NCBI GenBank assembly: GCA_963732405.1
Contig: CAVSZG010000005.1
Coordinates: 62,001 to 126,000 of the forward strand
Source: JAUIAI01 sp963732405
GTDB lineage: Bacteria; Pseudomonadota; Gammaproteobacteria; Burkholderiales; Burkholderiaceae_E
DNA length: 64,000 nt
Direction of reading: 5' to 3'
In this document: piece after piece, positions 18,690-27,396 of the stretch
Numbering within the stretch: the first letter of the stretch is position 1
How the letters are laid out: the number at the start of each line of letters is the position of its first letter
Translations under genes and position numbers: made by a program
Notes under the pieces: generated by a model
Told to the model about the DNA's origin: nothing
What the model saw: only the letters and a program-made list of their open reading frames with translations
Databases searched by the model: none

Positions 18690-19199
18690 ATGTTGCGCCG
18701 GACCCTGGATGCGCTGTATCTGACGGGCGGCGTGATCGCCGCCCTGTTCACGATCGCCATGCTGGTGATCATCGTGCTGCAGATGCTGGCACGATGGACC
18801 GGCCAGGTGTTCCCCGGCGCCACCGACTATGCGGGTTATTGCATGGCCGCCTCAGCCTTCTTCGCGTTTGCCTACGCTTTCAACCGGGGCGCCCATATCC
18901 GCGTGAGCATCCTGCTCAACGGCCTGGGTCGCTTTCGTCGGTGGGGCGAGATCTGGTGTTTTGGTCTGGGCGCGGCAATCTCGACCTACATTGCCTGGTA
19001 TGCGGTCAAGGGTGTCTGGTGGTCGCGCAAGCTGCATGACATCAGCCAGGGCCTGGACGCCACGCCAATCTGGATTCCACAATTGTCGATGGGCATTGGA
19101 TCCGTCCTGCTGGCCCTGTGCCTCTGGGACAACCTGATCCGATTATTGTCCGGCGGCAATCACGGCATCGACAACGACAACGACACGGTCGGCCATTGA
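18690..19199 (+). CDS. TRAP transporter small permease, DctQ type
   Basis: 169 residues with four hydrophobic segments, the expected topology. It starts MLRRTLDALYLTGGVIAALF at 18690, four bases after the binding-protein stop. The in-frame start at 18642 would overlap that gene and adds polar residues. The stretch FPGATDYAGYCMAASAFFAF followed by NRGAHIRVSILL is typical of DctQ. It pairs with the large permease (two bases downstream) to form the sodium- or proton-coupled inner-membrane carrier. Confidence 0.9.
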   Translation: MLRRTLDALYLTGGVIAALFTIAMLVIIVLQMLARWTGQVFPGATDYAGYCMAASAFFAFAYAFNRGAHIRVSILLNGLGRFRRWGEIWCFGLGAAISTYIAWYAVKGVWWSRKLHDISQGLDATPIWIPQLSMGIGSVLLALCLWDNLIRLLSGGNHGIDNDNDTVGH

Positions 19200-19201
19200 T
19201 C

Positions 19202-20512
19202 ATGGACCAACTCTACGCGATCACCATCTTCGTATTCGTGTTGTTTCTGTTGCTCGGTACGGGCGTCTGGGTCGGCCTGGCCCTGGTCGGGGTGGCCTGG
19301 GTGGGCATGACCCTGTTCACCTCGCGACCGCCCGGCGATGCGATGATCACCAACATCTGGACCACCTCATCGTCCTGGTCGCTGACCGCGCTGCCCTTGT
19401 TCATCTGGATGGGCGAGATCCTGTATCGAACCCGCTTGTCCGAGGACATGTTCCGCGGGCTGTCGCCCTGGCTTGCCCGGCTGCCCGGAGGCCTGATCCA
19501 TACGAATATTGTGGGCTGCACCGTGTTTGCGGCGGTCTCCGGTTCGTCAGCCGCGACCCTGACCACCGTGGGCAAGATGTCGATCCCCGAGTTGCGCAAG
19601 CGCAACTATCCGGAGAATCTGATCATCGGCACGCTGGCCGGCGCGGCCACGCTGGGCCTGATGATTCCACCCTCGCTGACGCTCATCGTCTACGGCGTGA
19701 CGATCAATGAATCGATCACCGCCTTGTTCATGGCCGGCATCCTGCCGGGTCTCGTGCTCGCCCTGCTGTTCATGGCCTACGCCGCTCTGGCTGCCGTGCT
19801 GTCCAAGGACTTTTCGCCCACCCGCGAACCACCGATGAGCATGGCTGAGCGCATCACGAATTCACGCTTTCTGATTCCGGTGATCCTGCTCATCCTGCTG
19901 GTCATCGGTTCGATGTATCTGGGCCTGGCGACGGCCACCGAAGCGGCCGCATTCGGCGTGATCGGCGCGCTGGTGCTGGCTGTTGGTCAGGGTTCGCTGA
20001 GCATGGCAACCTTCACCGCCAGCCTGATGGGCGCAGTGCGCACCTCGGCCATGATCGCGTTGATCCTGGCCGGTGCTTCGTTCCTGTCGCTATCCATGGG
20101 TTTCACTGGACTGCCGCGTGCACTGGCCGATCTGATTGCATCCTTCGACCTGAGCCGCTTCGAGCTGCTCATGGTCCTGCTGGTGTTCTACATCGTGCTC
20201 GGTTGCTTCCTGGATGGAATTTCCTCGGTGGTGCTCACCATGGCCGTGGTCGAACCGATGATTCGTTCGGCCGGTATCGATCTGATCTGGTTCGGCATCT
20301 TCATTGTCGTCGTCGTCGAAATGGCGCAGATCACGCCGCCGATCGGCTTCAATCTGTTTGTCATGCAGGGCATGACCGGCCTGGAGATAAACCGGATCGC
20401 GAAGGCCGCATTTCCGATGTTCCTGATCATGGTCGGCATGGTGTTCATTCTGATTGCCTGGCCCGATCTGGCCACCTGGTTGCCCGCCAATATGCGGCCA
20501 GCCCCGGGCTGA
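19202..20512 (+). CDS. TRAP transporter large permease, DctM type
   Basis: 436 residues with about twelve hydrophobic segments. The start MDQLYAITIFVFVLF at 19202 lies two bases after the small-permease stop, so the three genes form one operon P-Q-M. Family signatures include TVFAAVSGSSAATLTTVGKM, where the SSAAT loop contributes to the cation and substrate site, and PPSLTLIVYGVTINESI. In the C-terminal half it has VVEMAQITPPIGFNLFVMQG. Functionally this is an elevator-type secondary transporter that uses an ion gradient, fed by the DctP protein. Confidence 0.93.
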   Translation: MDQLYAITIFVFVLFLLLGTGVWVGLALVGVAWVGMTLFTSRPPGDAMITNIWTTSSSWSLTALPLFIWMGEILYRTRLSEDMFRGLSPWLARLPGGLIHTNIVGCTVFAAVSGSSAATLTTVGKMSIPELRKRNYPENLIIGTLAGAATLGLMIPPSLTLIVYGVTINESITALFMAGILPGLVLALLFMAYAALAAVLSKDFSPTREPPMSMAERITNSRFLIPVILLILLVIGSMYLGLATATEAAAFGVIGALVLAVGQGSLSMATFTASLMGAVRTSAMIALILAGASFLSLSMGFTGLPRALADLIASFDLSRFELLMVLLVFYIVLGCFLDGISSVVLTMAVVEPMIRSAGIDLIWFGIFIVVVVEMAQITPPIGFNLFVMQGMTGLEINRIAKAAFPMFLIMVGMVFILIAWPDLATWLPANMRPAPG

Positions 20513-20588
20513 GCGTGATTGCCGGGGCAAGGCATGCCGCCCGGCTCCCTACCGCTGGACTTCCGGATTGCGCATCAGTCGGGGCAAA

Positions 20589-22127
20589 ATGGCTCGCATG
20601 AACGAATCCCAGGGCTATTACACCGTCGCGCATATCCGCGGCATCGAGCGCCAGGCCTTGTCGCAGTTGCCGCCCGGTACGCTGATGCAGCGTGCGGCCG
20701 CCGCGATCGCCGATCAGGCCGATCAGATGTTGCGCCAGATGGATCCGCGCGCCCGCGCCATCGGCCTGATCGGCCCGGGCAACAATGGCGGCGATGCCCT
20801 GCTGGCACTGCAACTACTGGCCCGGCGCGGGTATGCCACCGCCGCCTTCGCGTTGAACCCACAGCGTCCCGGGGCCGCGGATGCCGCAGCCGTCCATGAC
20901 ACCTGGATTGCCGGCGGGGCCGCACTCCACCCGCTGGAGGCGCTGCCGGCCACCCTGGCCGCCGTCGAGTTCGATGATCTGCTGATCGATGGCCTGTTCG
21001 GCATCGGCCTGTCCGGACCACTGGGTGGTGCAGCCGCGCACATCGCCCAACTGACCTTTCGCAGCAGCGCGCCCGTGTTGTCGGTCGATGTGCCCAGCGG
21101 TATCAACGCCGATACCGGTGCCGTGATCGGCGGCCTGCGCGCCAGCGCCGTCAAGGCCACCTGCACGGTCACGATGATCGGCGCCAAACCCGGCCTGCAC
21201 ACTGGCCGCGGCCTCGAATTGGCCGGTGAGGTCAGGCTGGCCAGTCTGTCGCTGGACACGGGTCTGGCCGATGGCCTGCGCATCGATCGCGAATGGGTGG
21301 CGAGCCGGCTGCAGCCGCGCCGACGCGGTGCCCATAAGGGTAGCTTCGGCACGCTGGCGATTCTGGGCGGTGCCGAGGGAATGCGTGGCGCCGCATTGCT
21401 CGCGGGGCTGGCCGGACGCGCGTCGGGCGCGGGCAAGGTTGCCCTGCTCGGCCCGGATGGCCCGGTGTTTGACCCCGGCGAGCCGCAGCTCATGGCCTGG
21501 ACGCTGGCCAGGCCGGCCGATCTGGAGCAGCGTCTGAAGTCGGCCAGTGCGGCAGTCATCGGCTGCGGTCTGGGCACCGGCCTGGGTAGCCGCACCTTGT
21601 TCACCCGCGCACTGAGTTGTGACCTACCCGCCGTGATCGATGCCGACGGGCTGAACCTGATTGCCCAGACCGACCATGCACCGCTCCTGAGCAGCAGCCT
21701 GCAGGAGCGTGCGGCGCGACGCCCTACCGTGCTCACGCCACACCCTCTCGAAGCCGCCCGACTGCTCGGCTGCACAGTGGCGCAGGTCGAATCGGACCGG
21801 ATCGCCAGTGCACGCCAGCTGGCTGCGCAGACCAATTCAACCGTGTTGCTCAAGGGTGCGGGTACGATACTCGCTGCACCGGACGGGCGCTGGGCCCTGA
21901 TTGCCAGCGGCAATCCGGCCCTGGCCACCGGCGGCACCGGCGATATTCTGTCCGGCGTCGTGGGTGCGCTGCTCGCCCAGGGCTATTCGGCCTGGAAGGC
22001 GGCTGCCATTGCCGCCTGGGTCCATGGCCATGCCGCCGACCAATGGCAGGCTCATCAACCCCGCGCCATCGGCCTGTCCTCCGAGGCCTTGCTGGCCGGC
22101 ATCGTCGACGTTTTTAATCACTGCTGA
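20589..22127 (+). CDS. nnr: Bifunctional NAD(P)H-hydrate epimerase / ADP-dependent dehydratase
   Basis: About 512 residues. Residues 1-210 are the YjeF_N epimerase domain (IGPGNNGGDALLALQLLARR, SVDVPSGINADTG). Residues about 225-510 are the ADP/ATP-dependent dehydratase domain (RGAHKGSFGTLAILGGAEGM, TPHPLEAARLLG, NPALATGGTGDILSGVVGAL). The enzyme repairs damaged NADH and NADPH by epimerising the hydrates and removing water. The start at 20589 follows GGGG four bases upstream. ATG at 20598 is an equally good alternative. It is 76 bases after the TRAP operon and 16 before pgi. Confidence 0.93.
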   Translation: MARMNESQGYYTVAHIRGIERQALSQLPPGTLMQRAAAAIADQADQMLRQMDPRARAIGLIGPGNNGGDALLALQLLARRGYATAAFALNPQRPGAADAAAVHDTWIAGGAALHPLEALPATLAAVEFDDLLIDGLFGIGLSGPLGGAAAHIAQLTFRSSAPVLSVDVPSGINADTGAVIGGLRASAVKATCTVTMIGAKPGLHTGRGLELAGEVRLASLSLDTGLADGLRIDREWVASRLQPRRRGAHKGSFGTLAILGGAEGMRGAALLAGLAGRASGAGKVALLGPDGPVFDPGEPQLMAWTLARPADLEQRLKSASAAVIGCGLGTGLGSRTLFTRALSCDLPAVIDADGLNLIAQTDHAPLLSSSLQERAARRPTVLTPHPLEAARLLGCTVAQVESDRIASARQLAAQTNSTVLLKGAGTILAAPDGRWALIASGNPALATGGTGDILSGVVGALLAQGYSAWKAAAIAAWVHGHAADQWQAHQPRAIGLSSEALLAGIVDVFNHC

Positions 22128-22143
22128 ACCCCACCGAGTCCTT

Positions 22144-23754
22144 ATGACCTCTACCGCTTCGTCAACCGCTGCCCCCTACGCCTTGTCGCTCGATCGGTTC
22201 GCCGACACCGCTCGCCAGGCCGGCCCGGTCCGGATTCTCGACCTGTTCGCGAGTGAACCGGATCGGCTCAGGCGGCTGTCGATCGACCTTCGCGATCTCT
22301 ATATCGATCTGAGCCGGCAACGCCTGCCACTGACCGCGCTGCCGGCCCTGGGCGATCTGGTCGCTGCGAGTGGACTGGCGCAGGCTCGTGAGCGAATGTT
22401 CAACGGCGAGGTCATCAATCCGACCGAAGGCCGCGCTGTGTTCCATGTCGCCTTGCGTGCCGCCGCCTCACGATCGATGCGTCTGGGCCCGCAGGGCGAA
22501 CCGGTCTCCGACGAAATCGCCCGGACGCTGCAGCGCATGCGCGAGTTCAGTCACCAGGTTCGCGGTGGTCAGTGGCGCGGTGCAAGCGGACAACGGATCA
22601 CCGACATCGTCAATGTCGGGATCGGTGGCTCACAGCTGGGTCCGTTGCTGGCCTGCGAAGCCCTGCACGAACATTCGCAACCCGACCTGTCGGTGCACTT
22701 TCTGGCCAATATCGATCCCATGGCCTGGTCGCGACTGCGCGAGCGACTGAATCCAGCCAGCACGCTGGTGGTCATCGCCTCAAAGACATGGCGGACCATC
22801 GAGACAGCACGAAACGCGCAGGCGGTGCGCGACTGGTTGCTCGCGTCGGGCATTGCCGAATCGGCGTTGCATCATCATCTGGTCGGGGTGACGGCGAATC
22901 CGGACGGCGCGCGGGCCTTCGGACTGTCGGACACCGGCATCTTTCCATTTAGCGACTGGGTGGGCGGACGTTACTCGCTGTGGTCGGCGATCGGCCTGCC
23001 CGTCATGTTGATGATCGGCCCGGCCAACTTCGACAGCATGCTCGCCGGCGCACGCTCGATGGATGATCATTTCGAGCAGACGCCCTGGGAGCGTAACGCC
23101 CCCATCCTGATGGCGCTGGTGTCGCTCTGGAATTCGCTGGCTCTGGGCTCGCAGACCGAAGCGGTCATTCCCTACAGCATGGCGCTGGCCCGTCTGCCCG
23201 CCTATCTGCAGCAGTTGCAGATGGAAAGCAATGGCAAGTCAGTGGATCTGGACGGTCAACGCCTCACCGTGCCCGCCTCGCCGGTGATCTGGGGCGAGCC
23301 CGGCACCGATGCCCAGCATTCGTTCTTCCAGTCACTGCATCAGGGCCCGCAGGTCCAGCCCGTCGACTTCATTCTGGTGCGCCAGGTCGAACGCGATGCG
23401 CAGGGACGCGGCACCGGACTGCTGGCCAATGCATTGGCGCAATCGGAAGCACTGCTGCGTGGCGCCGAATCACCCGACGATCCGCACCGGCGTTATGACG
23501 GCAACCGCCCCTCGAGCACGATTCTGCTCGAAGCGATCACCCCCGCCAGCTTTGGCGCGCTCATCGCACTGTATGAACACAAGACGGCGGCACTGGGCTG
23601 GTTGCTGCGGATCAACTCCTTCGATCAATGGGGTGTGGAGCTGGGCAAAAAAATCGCCACCCAGCATGAAACCCTGCTCACTGATCCGGTTGCCGCCCGC
23701 CAAGCCGATCTCGATCCGTCGACCCGGGCGCTGCTGGAACGACTGGCCCGTTAG
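22144..23754 (+). CDS. pgi: Glucose-6-phosphate isomerase
   Basis: 536 residues, cytoplasmic, interconverting glucose-6-phosphate and fructose-6-phosphate. Family signatures are VNVGIGGSQLGP, the PROSITE-type stretch IFPFSDWVGGRYSLWSAIGL, QMESNGKSVDLDG with the catalytic region, HQGPQVQPVDFI and a C-terminal SFDQWGVELGKK whose Lys is catalytic. The start at 22144, 16 bases after nnr, gives the right N-terminus. Upstream in-frame sequence is nnr shadow. The ribosome binding site is weak, so it may be partly coupled to nnr. Its stop overlaps the convergent ABC gene by four bases. Confidence 0.95.
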   Translation: MTSTASSTAAPYALSLDRFADTARQAGPVRILDLFASEPDRLRRLSIDLRDLYIDLSRQRLPLTALPALGDLVAASGLAQARERMFNGEVINPTEGRAVFHVALRAAASRSMRLGPQGEPVSDEIARTLQRMREFSHQVRGGQWRGASGQRITDIVNVGIGGSQLGPLLACEALHEHSQPDLSVHFLANIDPMAWSRLRERLNPASTLVVIASKTWRTIETARNAQAVRDWLLASGIAESALHHHLVGVTANPDGARAFGLSDTGIFPFSDWVGGRYSLWSAIGLPVMLMIGPANFDSMLAGARSMDDHFEQTPWERNAPILMALVSLWNSLALGSQTEAVIPYSMALARLPAYLQQLQMESNGKSVDLDGQRLTVPASPVIWGEPGTDAQHSFFQSLHQGPQVQPVDFILVRQVERDAQGRGTGLLANALAQSEALLRGAESPDDPHRRYDGNRPSSTILLEAITPASFGALIALYEHKTAALGWLLRINSFDQWGVELGKKIATQHETLLTDPVAARQADLDPSTRALLERLAR

Positions 23755-24512
23755 TCGGCTGCGCCGGCGCCTGCCACGGCATCTGGAGCCCGGTGCAGTT
23801 CACGGCGAGCGCCTTGGGCACTGTGTTCCTGCGCGCCGATCCGTCCGGCTTTGAGCGTCAGCCGCTGCGAGCATCGATCAGCCAGCGCCATATCGTGAGT
23901 GACCATCACCAGCGTGGCGCCCGCATCCGCATTCATCGCAAACAGCAATTCGATGATGCGTTCGCCGGTCGCCGCGTCCAGACTGCCTGTGGGTTCATCG
24001 GCGAACAGCAACGCGGGACGCGGTGCGAATGCCCTGGCCAGCGCCACCCGCTGTTGCTCACCACCCGACAGGGTTCGCGGATAGTGTTTGCGACGGTCAG
24101 CCAGTCCGACCCGTTCGAGCAATTCGGTCGCGCGCGCCACTGCACCGTCGGCTCCCGCGAGTTCGAGGGGTAACAACACGTTTTCCAGCGCCGTCATCTG
24201 CGGCAGCAACTGGAAGTTCTGGAAAACAAAGCCCAGATGCCGACCACGCCAGCTCGCTCGCTGATCCTCGTCCAGATCGAACAAGGCCGTGCCCAGGGCA
24301 GTGACTGAACCCTGACTGGGCGTGTCCAGCCCCGCCATGAGACCAAGCAATGTGGATTTGCCAGAGCCCGAAGCGCCGACGATGGCCAGGGTGTCACCCG
24401 CAGCGAGCGCAAATGAGACATCATCGAGGATGGTCAGCCAACCATCGGCGTCGCTGACCCGTTTGCTCAGCTGCTCGACCTGGATTGCCGTAGAGGGGAT
24501 TTGTATTGTCAT
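23751..24512 (-). CDS. ybbA: ABC transporter ATP-binding protein, YbbA/LolD type
   Basis: 253 residues. Walker A is GASGSGKSTLLGLMAG, the signature is LSGGEQQRVALARA, Walker B is ALLFADEPTGSLD, and the switch His is in MVTHDMALADR. The sequence is of the MacB/LolD/YbbA group, ATPases that drive FtsX-like permeases in lipoprotein release or efflux. In many proteobacteria ybbA is divergent from tesA, as here, and followed by the large permease gene ybbP. That permease is missing, and the next gene is pgi on the other strand. The partner must be elsewhere, or this ATPase serves another permease. Its ATG and that of tesA overlap. Confidence 0.9.
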   Translation of the reverse strand: MTIQIPSTAIQVEQLSKRVSDADGWLTILDDVSFALAAGDTLAIVGASGSGKSTLLGLMAGLDTPSQGSVTALGTALFDLDEDQRASWRGRHLGFVFQNFQLLPQMTALENVLLPLELAGADGAVARATELLERVGLADRRKHYPRTLSGGEQQRVALARAFAPRPALLFADEPTGSLDAATGERIIELLFAMNADAGATLVMVTHDMALADRCSQRLTLKAGRIGAQEHSAQGARRELHRAPDAVAGAGAAD

Positions 24513-25239
24513 GAGTCAATTATCGTCCACGCCGGCTTTCCGGCCAGTTCGCAGGGCTATATTGTCCCACTGCGTCGTGACAGCCAGTGTCTGTGCCATG
24601 GGATTCGCCGCCCTGCTGCGCACCGGGCCGGTGCGCGCGGCCGATCCCGAGTCCATGGTGTTGGTGCTGGGCGACAGCATTTCAGCCGAATACGGCATCG
24701 AGCGCGGCAGCGGCTGGGTGAGTCTGCTCGGCGAACGACTGGCCGAGCGAGTGCCCGGGGTCGGCGTGGTCAACGCCAGCATCAGCGGTGAGACAACGGC
24801 CGGCGGGCTCACCCGTCTGCCGGGTCTGCTCGAGCGCCATCAACCCGCCGTGGTGGTGATCGAACTGGGTGGCAACGATGCCCTGCGCGGACTCGATCTG
24901 AGCGCCACCGAGTCGAATCTGCAGGCGAGCGCGGCGCTGGCCAGTGCATCAGGTGCTGCCCTGGTGATTCTGGGAATGCAGGTACCGCCCAACTACGGAC
25001 GACGTTATACGGAACAATTCGCCGGCATTTTCGAGTCGGTGGCCGCCCGTCATGACGCCGAACTCGTCCCCTTCTTCCTGGCCGACATCGTCGACCGGGC
25101 CGATGCGTTTCAGCCAGACCGGATTCACCCCAGCCAGCCGATGCAACCCATTCTGCTCGACGCTGCCTGGCCGGCGATCCGCTCAGCCCTGGCCGCGGCC
25201 GCGAAACGCACAGGTGGTCGGATCGCCCCGGCTACCTGA
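24511..25239 (+). CDS. tesA: Arylesterase / thioesterase I, SGNH hydrolase
   Basis: About 242 residues with a signal sequence (RPVRRAILSHCVVTASVCAM), so periplasmic. SGNH blocks are clear: VLVLGDSISAEYG (nucleophile Ser), NASISGETTAGG, ELGGNDALRG and the final DRIHPS with catalytic Asp and His. TesA hydrolyses acyl-CoA, lysophospholipid and aryl esters. The ATG at 24511 overlaps the ybbA start codon in the opposite direction (CATGAG). Each promoter would therefore have to lie inside the other gene, or the true tesA start is a little downstream. It converges with the TAXI gene with 8 bases of overlap. Confidence 0.9.
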   Translation: MSQLSSTPAFRPVRRAILSHCVVTASVCAMGFAALLRTGPVRAADPESMVLVLGDSISAEYGIERGSGWVSLLGERLAERVPGVGVVNASISGETTAGGLTRLPGLLERHQPAVVVIELGGNDALRGLDLSATESNLQASAALASASGAALVILGMQVPPNYGRRYTEQFAGIFESVAARHDAELVPFFLADIVDRADAFQPDRIHPSQPMQPILLDAAWPAIRSALAAAAKRTGGRIAPAT

Positions 25240-26200
25240 TCCAGCCACGCTCCTCGTAATAACGGCGTGCGCCGGGATGCAGCGGCGCCGACAAACCGTC
25301 GGCAATCATCTCCGACTCCTTCAGGCGAGCCAGTGCCGGATGCAGGGATTTGAACAACTCGAAGTGATCGAATACCGCCTTGACCACGGCGTACACCACT
25401 TCGTCGGCCACGTCGGCCGACGTGATCATGGTCGCACCGACGCGAAACGTCGTAACGTCCTGATCGATACCCTTGTACAAACCACCCGGAATGGTGGCAG
25501 GCCGATAGAAATCATGCGTCTTGAGCAGTTGTTCGATCGCCGGCCCCTTGACATCGACCAGATCGATCTCGCAATGGGATACCGCTTCGGTGATGGCGGC
25601 CGCAGGGTGGCCGACGATGAAGGCGGTCGCGTCGATTCGACCGTTACAGATCGCCGGAATCATCTCGGCGCTGTTCAGATCGGCCGCCAGGGCGAAGTCA
25701 TCGGGCGCCAGACCGAAGGCCCGCATGACGAGCTCCATCGTGGCGCGCTGACCCGAGCCCAGGTTGCCGACATTGACCTTCTTGCCCTTGAGCGCCTGAA
25801 ATCCCGAAATCTCCGACCCCTTTCGCACCATCAGGGTGAACGGCTCGGGATAGATCGAGAACACCGCACGCAGGTTCTCGAACCCGCCCTGCCCGGCGAA
25901 CGGCGCAATGCCATTGACCGCGAAATACTGCGCATCCGATTGCGCGACACCGAAGGTCAGGTCACCCGAACGAACCGTGTTGATGTTCTCGATCGAGCCT
26001 CCCGTCGATTCGGTCGCGCAGCGGATGCCATGGGTCTGTCGGTCCTTGTTGACCAGCCGGCAGATCGCACCTCCCGTGGGGAAATACACGCCGGTCACCC
26101 CGCCCGTGCCGATCGAGATTGTCTGCTCGGCCGCCTGTGACGCGATGCTGGCGCCCATGATGGCGAGTGCCATCGACGCCATGCCCAATGACAGTCTCAC
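25232..26200 (-). CDS. TAXI family TRAP transporter solute-binding protein
   Basis: 322 residues starting with GTG at 26200, supported by AAGGAG six bases upstream. A signal peptide (MASMALAIMGASIASQAAEQ) is followed by the TAXI signature TISIGTGGVTGVYFPTGGAI. Further motifs are GDLTFGVAQSDAQYFAVNG and NVGNLGSGQRATMELVMRAF. TAXI proteins are periplasmic receptors for TRAP carriers with fused 4TM-12TM membrane subunits. No such permease is next to it, so its partner must lie elsewhere. It is 89 bases downstream of tRNA-Leu on the same strand. Confidence 0.9.
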   Translation of the reverse strand: MRLSLGMASMALAIMGASIASQAAEQTISIGTGGVTGVYFPTGGAICRLVNKDRQTHGIRCATESTGGSIENINTVRSGDLTFGVAQSDAQYFAVNGIAPFAGQGGFENLRAVFSIYPEPFTLMVRKGSEISGFQALKGKKVNVGNLGSGQRATMELVMRAFGLAPDDFALAADLNSAEMIPAICNGRIDATAFIVGHPAAAITEAVSHCEIDLVDVKGPAIEQLLKTHDFYRPATIPGGLYKGIDQDVTTFRVGATMITSADVADEVVYAVVKAVFDHFELFKSLHPALARLKESEMIADGLSAPLHPGARRYYEERGWIR

Positions 26201-26289
26201 GATGCTCTCCTTGGCGCCCAGCCCGTTCTCACGCCGCCTGTCAGCCCCCTGATGGGCCCATGACGGCTTGAGTTATAGGTTTTACATCC

Positions 26290-26376
26290 TGGTGCGGACA
26301 GAGGGACTCGAACCCTCACTTCCTTGCGGAAAACAGATTTTAAGTCTGTTGCGTCTACCGGTTTCGCCATGTCCGC
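26290..26376 (-). tRNA. tRNA-Leu (anticodon TAA)
   Basis: Acceptor stem GCGGACA pairs with TGTCCGC, followed by discriminator A and an encoded CCA. The anticodon arm ACAGA-CTTAAAA-TCTGT gives anticodon TAA. The long variable arm typical of class II tRNAs is present, and the T arm contains GGTTCGAGTCC. It is third of a Gly-Cys-Leu cluster. Confidence 0.97.
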
Positions 26377-26497
26377 GGCAGATCTGACAATGCAGTGTAC
26401 CAAGCATGCCGGCACGGAAGTGACGATGGGTCAGGCGCGGCGAATCGGATGCAGGCGGGACTGCATCCCGAGCTCGCAGCAGGCAGTGAGGCGATGA

Positions 26498-26571
26498 TGG
26501 AGGCGGGGGTCGGAATCGAACCGGCGTGCACGGAGTTGCAGTCCGCTGCATAACCACTCTGCCACCCCGCC
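26498..26571 (-). tRNA. tRNA-Cys (anticodon GCA)
   Basis: Acceptor stem GGCGGGG pairs with CCCCGCC, then T and an encoded CCA. Anticodon arm GCGGA-CTGCAAC-TCCGT gives GCA. It is the second tRNA of the cluster. Confidence 0.97.
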
Positions 26572-26632
26572 AGGCACCGGGGCTCAAACCACCGGCATGC
26601 GCGATCACCCGCCAAGAGATCAAACCAGGCAA

Positions 26633-26708
26633 TGGAGCGGGGAACGAGTCTCGAACTCGCGACCTCAACCTTGGCAAGGTTGCGCTCTACCAACTGAGCT
26701 ATCCCCGC
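26633..26708 (-). tRNA. tRNA-Gly (anticodon GCC)
   Basis: Acceptor stem GCGGGGA pairs with TTCCCCGC (one G-T pair), then T and an encoded CCA. Anticodon arm CAACC-TTGCCAA-GGTTG gives GCC. It is 34 bases after pgsA, the same order (uvrC-pgsA-Gly-Cys-Leu) as in Escherichia coli, and is probably co-transcribed. Confidence 0.97.
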
Positions 26709-26742
26709 CCGGTGCTTGATCTCAAGCCAACGATTATAGCGT

Positions 26743-27396
26743 TCAATTTGCGTTACGCAAGTAAGGCCAGGCGCGGCGTAGATAGTAGAACATCGACCAG
26801 ACTGTCAGCACCGCGGCCACCAGAATCAACAGATGGCCAAAGGGTCGAGTCGGCAGGCCGGCCAGCCGGCCATCGAACAACAACAGCGGGATTGCGGTCA
26901 TCTGGACGGCAGTCTTGACCTTGCCGATGCCCTGGACGGCGACGCTGGCAGACTGCCCGATTCGGGCCATCCATTCGCGTAGGGCAGACACCGTGATTTC
27001 ACGGCCGATAATCACGAGCGCGATCAGGGCTTCTACGCGTCCCAGGCTGACCAGCACCACCAGCGCCGCGCACACCAGCAGTTTGTCGGCCACGGGATCG
27101 AGAAACGCGCCAAACGGCGTACTTTCGCCCAGTCGGCGAGCCAGATAGCCGTCCAGCCAGTCAGTGACCGCGGCCAGCAGAAAAATGCCGGTGGCCAGCA
27201 GGTTGCGCGACTCCTGGCTAAACGGCAGATAAAACACCGCCACCAGCAACGGAATCGCCAGCATCCGTCCCCAGGTAAGCAGATTGGGCAGATTGAGTCC
27301 ACGCAATGCCGACATGGCGCCCGAGTCGCCCGCGCCCACCGGATCGGCTGGCACATCGACAGTGTCGTGACAGGAAGTTTCGCGCGGAGCAGTCAT
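26743..27396 (-). CDS. pgsA: CDP-diacylglycerol-glycerol-3-phosphate 3-phosphatidyltransferase
   Basis: An inner-membrane enzyme making phosphatidylglycerol phosphate, the first committed step to phosphatidylglycerol and cardiolipin. The CDP-alcohol phosphotransferase motif D-G-x2-A-R-x8-G-x3-D-x3-D is complete in DGYLARRLGESTPFGAFLDP followed by VADK. Four to five membrane segments are seen. The ATG at 27396 overlaps the uvrC stop by one base (TGATG). It gives 217 residues, about 28 longer than usual. MSALRGLNLPNLLTWGR at 27315 (190 residues) fits the family better but lacks a clear ribosome binding site. The true start is uncertain. Confidence 0.93.
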   Translation of the reverse strand: MTAPRETSCHDTVDVPADPVGAGDSGAMSALRGLNLPNLLTWGRMLAIPLLVAVFYLPFSQESRNLLATGIFLLAAVTDWLDGYLARRLGESTPFGAFLDPVADKLLVCAALVVLVSLGRVEALIALVIIGREITVSALREWMARIGQSASVAVQGIGKVKTAVQMTAIPLLLFDGRLAGLPTRPFGHLLILVAAVLTVWSMFYYLRRAWPYLRNAN

